Source of the DNA: a virus
Reading direction: 5' to 3' (one strand)
Length of the DNA: 36,432 nucleotides
Virus record (IMG/VR): IMGVR_UViG_3300009194_000003
Span: 1-36,432 of that record
Positions 7,267 through 14,097 of the stretch are shown piece by piece (positions within the stretch are counted from its first letter, which is position 1; each line of letters begins with the position of its first letter). The position numbers and the translations under genes were made by a program. The notes beneath the pieces are model-generated. The model was given only the letters and a program-made list of their open reading frames with translations, did no database searches and was not told the DNA's origin.

Positions 7267-9464
7267 TATTCAGCCCCTGTGATCGTTTGAACGCCGACGA
7301 TACGGCCCGACTCATCGCGCACAACCTGCTTAGGCGCAGTCACACCCGCTGCAATCTCTTGCTGCCCAGCGGCAACACCGCCGATTAACTGGCCGAGCAT
7401 GGCGATAGCTGAACCCATCTGGTTATCTTGCTGCATAACCTGATCGCCAGTCTCGCGCTGCGTCATAATGGCCTTGATCGCCTCTAGCGCATCCTTAGCG
7501 CGCTGCTGTTCCGCTTTAGTGGCCTGAACTTGGTATTCCAGTTCCAGCTTGGCACGGTCTAGCTCTAGCTTCTGACGCTCCATTTCGAGCTTCATCATGG
7601 CTTGCATCTGGTCGCTTTCGAGCTTCTCGCGCTTAGCCTGCAAGTCCATCTCAGCCTTCATCTGCTGCGATTGTGCCATGGTGTCGGCCTTGTAAGCCTC
7701 AACTTGTGCAAGCATCTCAGTAGCCTTGGCGTTAGGGTCTTCGGCTGGGTCTTGCTGTTCCATTTCGTAATCATTCGGCACGGGCAGCCAGAACTGTGAC
7801 GAATCCTTAAAGCCGGACAACTCAGCGATCTTCGCCATTGTGTTACGAATCTGCCCAAGCGTTACGATGCCGTTGTTCGCGCCAAGTGCTGAATAGGCCT
7901 CAGACTGCTTCTCGTACTGATACTGAAGCATCGCCATGCGCTCTTGGATTGTGCTTGAGCTAATGGACGCGTTAACGACTACATCCATCTCGCCCCAGCT
8001 TGTGGGGTCAATAGGCACGAACTGATCTCGCAGGCGAATGATCTTTGCTTTGTCTTGGTGCGTAGTGATTAGATCAAGCAGAATGCCGTACATGCGCTTT
8101 AAGCCAGAGGCGAAGTTGCGGCAGATCATTTCGATCTGGCCTTGTCCTGCCTGAATGGTAGCGTTTACAGCTTCGCGGGTTGCGTTAGTCAGCATGTCAG
8201 CATTAACACCCATAGACGCGCCGCTAATGCCTGTACGCTGCTCTTTGACCTGGCGCATGTAGTCCAGCACCGGGAATGCGCTTGAGCCGGTGAACTGCTG
8301 AGCCATTGGAATAACGCCATTCGGTGTGCGCATACGAATGATTGCGCCAACCTCGTTGTTCAGCACATCTTCGATGTTGCCATCACCCTCAACAACACCC
8401 ATGCGCGGGAAGATCGTCTGCGCTAAGGAGTCCAGCGTCAGACGCATAACCTGCGAGTTAATGCGCTGAATGTCGCTCAGGCGGTCGAACATGCCCTCAC
8501 TGAAGAATGCGTGCGCGTTAGGCGACATACTGAGCTTAAAGAACGGGCAGTCGTCTACTGGCTCGATCTTGAGAATCTTGTAGCCTGGCCCTGCGGTACA
8601 GACCTTGACCATCTCGGCAATGCCATCGCCGTCCATGTCGTACTTGGTATAAGCCTCGACATAGAGAACGCGGCGCATGTCCTCGTTTACGGATTCGCCA
8701 TTAGTGATCGTGTTGTATGGCTGGCGCTCAATTAGCTCGGCGTTAGTCGTTAGCTCGTTGTCGCCTGTGTATTCGCGCATTTCGTCACGGTCGTAACCCA
8801 TTTCAACCAGTTCGTTTACGGTCAAATGGCAGCGGTGTGCGACGATCTCGGCATCTTCAAAGCAGGTGGCACGACGGTCAATCAGGAATTGCTCAGGCGG
8901 AATCGCTTTAACGCAGAACTCTTGCTCGCGCTCTTTCTTCTTCAGGATAGCGTCATATGTGCCATCCTCGCGCTGACCAACCTTTAGCTCACCATCCTCG
9001 GACGCAAGCAGCATTAGCTCTTCTTCACCAAGTCCAGTGAATTGCTTAATGCTGACTTCCTCTTCCTCAGAGTACACAGCCTTGCCAAAGCCATCGCCGT
9101 GCAGCAGCGCGTCTAGTGCAATGCTGTGGAACTCGTTAAACCAGTCCGAATCTTCCAGAATCCAGTTCACATAGTCCGTAGCCTGCTCAGCCGCTGGCGT
9201 GTCGTTAGGCATGCGCGGCATAAACTCAACCATCTTCTCGCCACCGAAGAATGTGCGCTTAATGCTTGGCAGTACCGTCTGGATAACATCGTGGACATCG
9301 CGGGATACGACCTTGCTGCGGCCATCCTGCTCATCGCCAAACAAGTCACCACGGTAGTAGCGCATAGCACTGGCGCGAGATGGGCTGATCTCTTCGTCAA
9401 TGTAGCTGACCGCATCACTCAGCATTGCGCCTAGTGTGTATTCAAAGTCTTCGGTGATCTTCAT
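7266..9464 (-). CDS. Portal protein
   Basis: The 732-aa protein matches large podovirus portals. It opens MKITEDFEYTLGAMLSDAV, then RYYRGDLFGDEQDGRSKVVSR, VLPSIKRTFFGG and ALLHGDGFGKAVY (wing and stem core), and SNAHAFFSEGMFDRLSDIQR-type sequence leads to the hub. Residues of about 570-680 form a long Met/Gln/Lys-rich coiled coil, consistent with a portal barrel. It follows TerL and the ART-like gene in the packaging order, and its ATG overlaps the previous stop (ATGA). Confidence 0.9.
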   Translation of the reverse strand: MKITEDFEYTLGAMLSDAVSYIDEEISPSRASAMRYYRGDLFGDEQDGRSKVVSRDVHDVIQTVLPSIKRTFFGGEKMVEFMPRMPNDTPAAEQATDYVNWILEDSDWFNEFHSIALDALLHGDGFGKAVYSEEEEVSIKQFTGLGEEELMLLASEDGELKVGQREDGTYDAILKKKEREQEFCVKAIPPEQFLIDRRATCFEDAEIVAHRCHLTVNELVEMGYDRDEMREYTGDNELTTNAELIERQPYNTITNGESVNEDMRRVLYVEAYTKYDMDGDGIAEMVKVCTAGPGYKILKIEPVDDCPFFKLSMSPNAHAFFSEGMFDRLSDIQRINSQVMRLTLDSLAQTIFPRMGVVEGDGNIEDVLNNEVGAIIRMRTPNGVIPMAQQFTGSSAFPVLDYMRQVKEQRTGISGASMGVNADMLTNATREAVNATIQAGQGQIEMICRNFASGLKRMYGILLDLITTHQDKAKIIRLRDQFVPIDPTSWGEMDVVVNASISSSTIQERMAMLQYQYEKQSEAYSALGANNGIVTLGQIRNTMAKIAELSGFKDSSQFWLPVPNDYEMEQQDPAEDPNAKATEMLAQVEAYKADTMAQSQQMKAEMDLQAKREKLESDQMQAMMKLEMERQKLELDRAKLELEYQVQATKAEQQRAKDALEAIKAIMTQRETGDQVMQQDNQMGSAIAMLGQLIGGVAAGQQEIAAGVTAPKQVVRDESGRIVGVQTITGAE

Positions 9465-10231
9465 TCTTGATTACCCAATAGGCCAAGCAATGGATTGATG
9501 TTAAGGAGGCCGCTATTTCCCATTATACCACCTTGTAGGCCTAAACCTGTCGGATCATAGCCATACTCAGCAAGTGAGTTAGCGTCAGTCCAGACGTGCT
9601 TGGCAGGAACTTTCTTTTCTATAATTTCGTATTCTTGACCTTGCTGGCCCTTGATTACGTTATCGCCGTGATATTTTGCGTATTCCTTTGATGGCGTAAT
9701 CCAATCGCCAGCAGTGATTTCACTCTGAATACCCTTTGGAACCGCCCGATAAATAGTAACCTCGGCATCAGGCTTATTCCTTACGCGCCGCGCAACATCG
9801 AGCGATTGACGCTCACCAGGACTATTTGATCCGTAATACTGAAGGCCTTTTGGGGAATACACATCATCTGGATACATGTTGCGCGATAGGTCATTAAGCG
9901 GGGCGCCGTACTCTTTGTCTGGCGCGCTGTGACTTCCTTGGTAACTAGGCTTTGCCACATTCAGAACATCACCAATCAAGCCGCTTGCCTTGCCCTTGGT
10001 CGCTGCACCGATCAATCCAGTAGCGACGCGCCCAACAGGAATAACATCAGATGCCGCACTAACTGCGCTTTTGTAGTCGCCAGAGCGCACGCCTTGCTGA
10101 ATACGATTGAGCGCATCAGCAGTGCCAAGACCAGGGATCATCGCAATCTTATCGCCAAGCAAGCCTCTAGCCTGCCCTAGTAATCCTTGGAACTGCTCTA
10201 AGCCGGTTCGTGGAAGCGTCGTGATTGCCAT
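9461..10231 (-). CDS. ADP-ribosyltransferase-like phage protein
   Basis: The 256-aa protein sits between TerL and portal, with AAGGGA 8 nt before its ATG. Residues 55-90 are Ala/Gly/Val-rich and may be a membrane-active or packing segment. Residues 150-230 resemble the compact ADP-ribosyltransferase-type domain found in phage and mobile-element polyvalent proteins: VTIYRAVP (Arg162), GDWITPSKEYAKYHGD (Ser181), KKVPAKHVW and DANSLAEYGYDP (Glu222). These could form an Arg-Ser-Glu triad. The C-terminus is Gly/Leu-rich. It may be a virion-carried effector, as MuF-linked toxins are, or a structural relic. The fold call is from motif recall and no activity can be inferred with certainty. Confidence 0.6.
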   Translation of the reverse strand: MAITTLPRTGLEQFQGLLGQARGLLGDKIAMIPGLGTADALNRIQQGVRSGDYKSAVSAASDVIPVGRVATGLIGAATKGKASGLIGDVLNVAKPSYQGSHSAPDKEYGAPLNDLSRNMYPDDVYSPKGLQYYGSNSPGERQSLDVARRVRNKPDAEVTIYRAVPKGIQSEITAGDWITPSKEYAKYHGDNVIKGQQGQEYEIIEKKVPAKHVWTDANSLAEYGYDPTGLGLQGGIMGNSGLLNINPLLGLLGNQE

Positions 10232-10258
10232 AGCGTATCCCTTAAAATTGTACGCAAA

Positions 10259-11482
10259 TCATACCATAGAGAGTTTGCGGCGTATTGGCTCACTCTTTTG
10301 CTGAATAGTACACAAAGACATATATCTAAACGAGTCGGCGGCATGACTTGCCCAATCGTGTACAGGCGCAGTACGGAATACGCCACGCTTTTCGTCGTAC
10401 TCGCGTCGGTAGTTAGCCAGGCCATCAAGACCTTCTCGACACTTGTTCTCATCAAACCAGCAGCGAGCCATGAATAACCTAGCGCCGTGAACGCCATCCT
10501 CAAGGGATTGGCGAGGAACGGTGAGAAAGTTAATGCCAAGATCGCGAGCAACATCAATGCGCGCCATGCCGGTAGCAAACTCACGTACAGCAATATCATG
10601 CGGCGCAAAGTGTTGGCCGTAAACGTAGGGTTTAGCCTGTAGCATCCTCACGAAGTGCGGCAAACCTTCGCCAGTCGCCTCATAATAATCAATAACGCGA
10701 ACTTCACGTCCAACCTGCTGCCAGAACCAAATACTCGTTGCGTCAGCTACGCCTAAGTCCCATGCCGTGTGAACAGGGATTAGCGGCTCATAAGGCACAT
10801 TGGCGATGCGCTTTTCGTTACGCGCCACCTGAAGCTCATTAGCGAAGATTGCGCCCAGCACAGAAGCCTCAAAGCTACACTCAAACTCTTGCTGGAATTG
10901 GTCTTGCGTCATTGTCTGCTTGGCATCTTCCAACTCAGCAGGGTCTAGCAGGCCTGACTCACTCGCCTTCAGCTTGAGCTTAAACCAGGATTCGTCGGCA
11001 GATTGCCAGATGTCGTAGAAGTGATTGCGGCCTTTTGGCGTGCCAATGAATACTGCCCAGCCTTTGCGGTCTGTCAGCAGTGGGCGGATGACTTCACCCC
11101 ATACACTGGGTCGCATGTCGCCGTATTCGTCAAGCACAACGCCGTCTAAGTACATTCCGCGCAAAGCATCGGCGTTATCCGCACCAAACAGCCGTATACG
11201 AGCGCCGTTAATCAAATCAATGGATAGCTCCGACTCAGATACTTTCGTTGCAACAGCGCGTCCGTAGCGCTTCAGGTAGTCCCATGCGATCTGCTTAGCC
11301 TGTGAGTAGTACGGAGCAATGTAGGCGTAACGGGCATTTTCTTTCTGCGTGCTTAACGCCTGCGTCAGCAGATCATTGATGCAGCTAACGGTCTTGCCTG
11401 CACGACGATGAGCGACGATCACCGACCAGCGGTTGTCACGCTCGTGCAGCGGCATGAATGCAGCGCGTGGCTCGTAGCTCAA
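10259..11482 (-). CDS. terL: Terminase large subunit
   Basis: The 407-aa packaging motor has Walker A AHRRAGKT at residues 24-31, Walker B YLDGVVLDEYGDM with Asp118-Glu119, a coupling-type motif FIGTPKGRNHF near 145, and RNase H-like nuclease acids at Asp242 (TAWDLGVADATSIWF), Asp376 (VHDWASH) and Asp383 (AADSFRY). The likely start is TTG at 11482, overlapping the TerS stop (TTGA) with an AAG...AGG site upstream. The next internal ATG would cut close to the Walker A motif. Confidence 0.95.
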   Translation of the reverse strand: MSYEPRAAFMPLHERDNRWSVIVAHRRAGKTVSCINDLLTQALSTQKENARYAYIAPYYSQAKQIAWDYLKRYGRAVATKVSESELSIDLINGARIRLFGADNADALRGMYLDGVVLDEYGDMRPSVWGEVIRPLLTDRKGWAVFIGTPKGRNHFYDIWQSADESWFKLKLKASESGLLDPAELEDAKQTMTQDQFQQEFECSFEASVLGAIFANELQVARNEKRIANVPYEPLIPVHTAWDLGVADATSIWFWQQVGREVRVIDYYEATGEGLPHFVRMLQAKPYVYGQHFAPHDIAVREFATGMARIDVARDLGINFLTVPRQSLEDGVHGARLFMARCWFDENKCREGLDGLANYRREYDEKRGVFRTAPVHDWASHAADSFRYMSLCTIQQKSEPIRRKLSMV

Positions 11483-11754
11483 CCTAACTTACCTTTCGGC
11501 ACTGGCCAGCTAATTTCACCCGTCACATGCGCCTCGACTTCTTTCGGAATGATCTTGCCGATTAAGCCCATGAAGGCGACTGGATTGTCTTGTGCTTGGC
11601 GCATCAAGTAATCAGTTCCGCCAACGCCCTCAAGCGAATCCTTGATCATCTGGCGAATGTCTTGGGTAACCTGAGTTGGCACGCCTTTCTTTCGTCCAGC
11701 GTTAGGGCGAGCGCCGCCATGACTTGAAAAACTTGATTTTGTTTCATCGCTCAT
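11479..11754 (-). CDS. terS: Terminase small subunit, short form
   Basis: The 91-aa protein lies directly upstream of TerL. HGGARPNAGRKKGVPTQV (residues 12-29) is the Gly/Arg/Lys-rich DNA-contacting motif found at the start of many small terminases and phage DNA-binding proteins, and VTQDIRQMIKDSLEGVGG gives the following helix. It is shorter than most TerS proteins. Identification rests on position and that motif. Its ATG overlaps the stop of a 29-aa membrane peptide. Confidence 0.75.
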   Translation of the reverse strand: MSDETKSSFSSHGGARPNAGRKKGVPTQVTQDIRQMIKDSLEGVGGTDYLMRQAQDNPVAFMGLIGKIIPKEVEAHVTGEISWPVPKGKLG

Positions 11755-11840
11755 GCTACCACCTGCCAGCCAAGTGAGAAGCAGATGCCTGCGAGGAAGA
11801 TGAGCACGCCATAGACGGCTAAGTGAATGATTGTTTCCAT
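11751..11840 (-). CDS. Single-span membrane peptide, 29 aa
   Basis: ATG at 11840 follows a GAGGGA site and the TGA overlaps the TerS ATG (ATGA). The peptide METIIHLAVYGVLIFLAGIC continues FSLGWQVVA and is nearly all one transmembrane helix. The ribosome site and coupling to TerS favour a real gene. A role in lysis timing or membrane signalling is possible but nothing shows it. Confidence 0.55.
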   Translation of the reverse strand: METIIHLAVYGVLIFLAGICFSLGWQVVA

Positions 11841-11867
11841 GATGAGAATCCCTCAGGTTGTTCTCGG

Positions 11868-12002
11868 TTAGCGGTAGATGATGACTAATCCGTCAATCTC
11901 TTCCAGTGTGTTTGATTCTATCCTATCCAGCAGAAATGGGTACTGTGCAATTATTGGCGCATAGTTTTGTATCTTCTGCGCTACCTTCCTGCTCGTATTC
12001 AA
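11868..12002 (-). other. Second reading frame overlapping the 56-aa gene; possible frameshift product
   Basis: In the +1 frame relative to the 56-aa gene, an open stretch reads KIQNYAPIIAQYPFLLDRIE and SNTLEEIDGLVIIYR, ending at TAA 11868-11870. It has only a poor TTG start at 12002 and no ribosome site. Its C-terminal half looks protein-like and would fill an otherwise empty 82-bp gap. It may be the true C-terminus of the overlapping gene, reached by a frameshift or hidden by a sequence error near the AAAA at about 11965. Confidence 0.25.
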
Positions 12003-12093
12003 GTTCGTGGAGGAACTTAAAGTCTTTGTATTTTTCACTGATAGCTTGCGCCCTTTGTAGAGCCTGAATATCTTCTAGGTTGGTAATTCTCAT
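11923..12093 (-). CDS. Hypothetical small protein, 56 aa, coupled to a leader peptide
   Basis: The protein begins MRITNLEDIQALQRAQAISE, followed by a helical, charged stretch (KYKDFKFLHELEYEQEG). The ATG at 12093 overlaps the TGA of a 14-codon upstream frame (CCATGA). The alternative ATG at 12108 lacks a ribosome site. The C-terminal residues (KLCANNCTVPISAG) look less protein-like than those of the overlapping +1 frame. No family recognised. Confidence 0.45.
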   Translation of the reverse strand: MRITNLEDIQALQRAQAISEKYKDFKFLHELEYEQEGSAEDTKLCANNCTVPISAG

Positions 12094-12134
12094 GGCTCTA
12101 GCAGCCATAGATATATCAGATTATTCATGTCCAT
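12090..12134 (-). CDS. Possible 14-aa leader peptide
   Basis: GAGAGG lies 5 nt before an ATG that opens MDMNNLIYLWLLEP and stops in an ATGA overlap with the 56-aa gene. The strong ribosome site belongs to this short frame and not to the longer one, so the leader may control translation downstream. The peptide is hydrophobic. The evidence is limited to spacing and overlap. Confidence 0.35.
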   Translation of the reverse strand: MDMNNLIYLWLLEP

Positions 12135-12193
12135 CGCAATCCTCTCAAGGTTTTGGCGCTTAATAGCAAACAAGGAAGTATTCCTCTCCTTCC

Positions 12194-13267
12194 TTAGTCA
12201 AGCATTCCTCGAAACACAAGCTCATTAGCAAATTCATATTCAGGGTAGTTGGCTCGTCTTTCTTCTGGCGACATCGTGCGCCTGGATTCAGCAAGTCTCG
12301 CCTCAGACTCTCCCGCAAGTCGCTGATACATCTCGAAAGGGCTATATGCTTTAGTGCGGTTTCTAAGTCCATACTCTTGCGCCTGCTTAGACATTGTCTC
12401 ACGGAGTTTTGCTCCTTGGCTCATTGAGTCGCTGAGAGCAAGGCTTCTAAGAGAAGCCCTAGGAATCATCTCATCAAGACCAGCACCTCGATAATCTGAT
12501 TCCAAAATCTCTGAAGCCTTACTTAATGGTATCCCTTTGTTTGCAGATAAGCGTTCAACTTCCTCACGCCACTTTATAACAGGAAATACAGCCTCAACTG
12601 CTGTTTGATTTTGGAAATCCCTTGGGGAGCCTCCCTGAGCAAAGCCCTCAGTTTCTTGAGCAACGTGCTGTAATTCATGGACTGCTGAACTTGTCTTTGT
12701 TTGGCTTTTTGGGTTGTATACTAGGATTGTCTCACCTGACTTTGTTTTGCCAACAGCGGCGCTGCCAGGAATATCATCCTGAATAGAGCGAGGCACTAAT
12801 CCATATGCTTTGCGAAACTCAGGATGAATCGTTGAAATATCCATTTTGCCAGAGCCGTAAGACAGAACATCTGCGCCACGGTCATCGATCTCCCAACGCA
12901 TCTTGCCATCAGGCCCACGAAACCAGCCTTCTTCACCCCATACCTTTCGTGGGTCGTCTCCAGCAGAAAGCCGTGACTCTGCGCGTTTTAGCGCCTCAAG
13001 GTCAGCGCCTTTAGCTTTAGCTCCCGCGAATATCTGACGTGGAGATACTGATCCAAGGTTAACGCCGGTAAGTTTCTTTACGATAGCTCCACCTGGAATA
13101 AATCCAGCTAATGCGCCTGCTGCCTCACCGTAGTTTCCTTGCTGAGCAGCTAGTCTCGCATCATCTGCTGCGAGTAGACCGGATACATACGGCACAAAAT
13201 CACCTACACGAAGCCCCAATGCTCTTGGCTTGCGTAATTCGTCATATGCAGTATCAAGTAATCCCAT
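12194..13267 (-). CDS. Zinc-peptidase-like (HELQH) phage protein
   Basis: The 357-aa protein starts at the ATG at 13267 behind a perfect AAGGAG. A longer frame exists upstream but runs through a terminator. Residues 26-66 are Ala/Gly-rich (DFVPYVSGLLAADDARLAAQ; GALAGFIPGGAIVKKLTG). A central part has GWFRGPDGKMRWEIDD and ISTIHPEFRKAYG. SAVHELQHVAQETEGFAQGG at 194-213 carries a zincin HExxH (His197, Glu198, His201) with Glu207 as a possible third ligand. This resembles domains attached to large polyvalent proteins of phages and plasmids. It lies first in the late operon, upstream of TerS, and may be a moron or a virion-carried effector. Confidence 0.65.
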   Translation of the reverse strand: MGLLDTAYDELRKPRALGLRVGDFVPYVSGLLAADDARLAAQQGNYGEAAGALAGFIPGGAIVKKLTGVNLGSVSPRQIFAGAKAKGADLEALKRAESRLSAGDDPRKVWGEEGWFRGPDGKMRWEIDDRGADVLSYGSGKMDISTIHPEFRKAYGLVPRSIQDDIPGSAAVGKTKSGETILVYNPKSQTKTSSAVHELQHVAQETEGFAQGGSPRDFQNQTAVEAVFPVIKWREEVERLSANKGIPLSKASEILESDYRGAGLDEMIPRASLRSLALSDSMSQGAKLRETMSKQAQEYGLRNRTKAYSPFEMYQRLAGESEARLAESRRTMSPEERRANYPEYEFANELVFRGMLD

Positions 13268-13300
13268 GTCTAACTCCTTCTGGCTGCTCAATTTTAGCAC

Positions 13301-13327
13301 AAAAAAAATCCCCGCGTGAGCAGGGAA
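13301..13327 (-). terminator. Intrinsic terminator
   Basis: On the minus strand, TCCCTGC TCAC GCGGGGA forms a 7-bp stem (one G-U) with a 4-base loop, followed by eight T. It would end transcripts from the exported-protein gene or from the candidate RNA before they reach the HELQH gene. CCCCGTG at 13363-13357 can pair with the CGCGGGG arm over 7 bp, a possible antiterminator. Confidence 0.8.
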
Positions 13328-13647
13328 ATGGTCAGTGTTGATTCCGACCGAGCGACCACGGGGTGAGCGTGATTGGTTGATGGCGCTGGGGGCGAAAGTC
13401 CCAGTTGTATAGCCAGGCTCGCGCAAGATTCACCATCAAGTCAAAGACACTGAAGCATCCAGATTTCAGGTCTGGTGCTGGCATTGTCGCAATGCCCTTG
13501 CTTGATGAGCCGGTTTGGTTTCGATGCCGGAACACCGTGGGCTGAGTAACGACGGATAACGACATTGACACCGACGATTCCGTTACATCTGCCCTTTGCG
13601 CTGCATCGGCAATTAAGCCTGACTTCGCGCTGCTAGTCCAACCCAGC
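13301..13647 (-). ncRNA. Candidate untranslated regulatory RNA (C4/CI-like region)
   Basis: This gap of almost 390 bp holds no convincing gene. On the minus strand it lies between a TATAAT box and an intrinsic terminator. It contains several hairpins, such as GGCATTG-CGA-CAATGCC at 13479-13495 and CTGGG/CCCAG at 13385-13403. The frame through the terminator reads PAHAGIFFVL, a string I associate with Ash/Icd-type frames that overlap the C4 and CI antisense RNAs of P1- and P4-like elements. A 79-codon frame (13332-13571) exists but has no ribosome site. The RNA call is inference. Confidence 0.4.
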
Positions 13648-13653
13648 GAGGTA

Positions 13654-13683
13654 ATTATAACCTGACTTCCTCTTTCTTATCTA
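13654..13683 (-). promoter_or_regulatory. Probable sigma70 promoter for the 13.3-13.6 kb transcript
   Basis: There is a perfect -10 TATAAT at 13659-13654 with a weak -35 TAGATA at 13683-13678, 18 bp apart. It overlaps the 3' end of the exported-protein gene. Transcription would start near 13647 and run into the terminator at 13301, giving an RNA of about 345 nt. Confidence 0.4.
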
Positions 13684-13942
13684 CCATGAAAAAGCTAGTG
13701 ATTGGATATTCTCTTGTGTCGCCATCCGAATAATAGACCTTTACATTCTTTCCGGTGACTTCCCAGCAATTCGTTAAGCCGACCTTTCCCGTGATGCTCA
13801 TCGTGAATCCGTAATGGCCGTAGATGCACTCATTTTTGTCTGTGGTCAGAACAAGAGTTGCGCCGTTCTCCATGCGTGAGTAGAACGTATCAGCGTTGGA
13901 TGTCACAGTTACGAGTGATAGGGTTAGCAGTAAGTATTTCAT
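13655..13942 (-). CDS. Small exported protein, 95 aa
   Basis: An N-terminal signal peptide (MKYLLLTLSLVTVTSNA, likely cut before DTFYSRM) is followed by about 78 residues with two cysteines (KNECIYGHYG, LTNCWEVTG) that could form a disulphide in the periplasm. It ends the left early operon and its ATG overlaps the upstream stop (ATGA). Possible roles are superinfection exclusion or envelope modification; the sequence itself names no family. Confidence 0.7.
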   Translation of the reverse strand: MKYLLLTLSLVTVTSNADTFYSRMENGATLVLTTDKNECIYGHYGFTMSITGKVGLTNCWEVTGKNVKVYYSDGDTREYPITSFFMVDKKEEVRL

Positions 13943-14097
13943 GTGTGTTGCTCCGTGGTTTTCTTCATTGGCTTGTATTCAATTCCGAGTAGTTCGCACA
14001 TCTTAGGCATTTCTCTGTTTCTGGCTGCGATTGTTCGCGCCCTAGCTTCACGTTTTTGATAGTCAGCCATGATTCGGTGCATTCGATTCCAGCTCAT
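13939..14097 (-). CDS. Small basic protein, 52 aa
   Basis: ATG at 14097 overlaps the DnaB stop and the TGA overlaps the next ATG, so it is coupled on both sides. The sequence is Arg/Lys/Met-rich: MSWNRMHRIMADYQKREARA, then RTIAARNREMPKMCELLGIE. It looks like a short helical nucleic-acid- or helicase-associated peptide. No family is recognised. Confidence 0.65.
   Translation of the reverse strand: MSWNRMHRIMADYQKREARARTIAARNREMPKMCELLGIEYKPMKKTTEQHT

Noticed and set aside
13268-13426. 53-codon N-terminal extension of the HELQH protein
   Set aside because: It would be translated through an intrinsic terminator, has no ribosome site, and the ATG at 13267 has a perfect AAGGAG.
13332-13571. 79-codon minus-strand frame in the non-coding gap
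   Set aside because: No ribosome site, and the composition looks like translated structured RNA. Kept as possible only in the sense of Icd/Ash-like frames.
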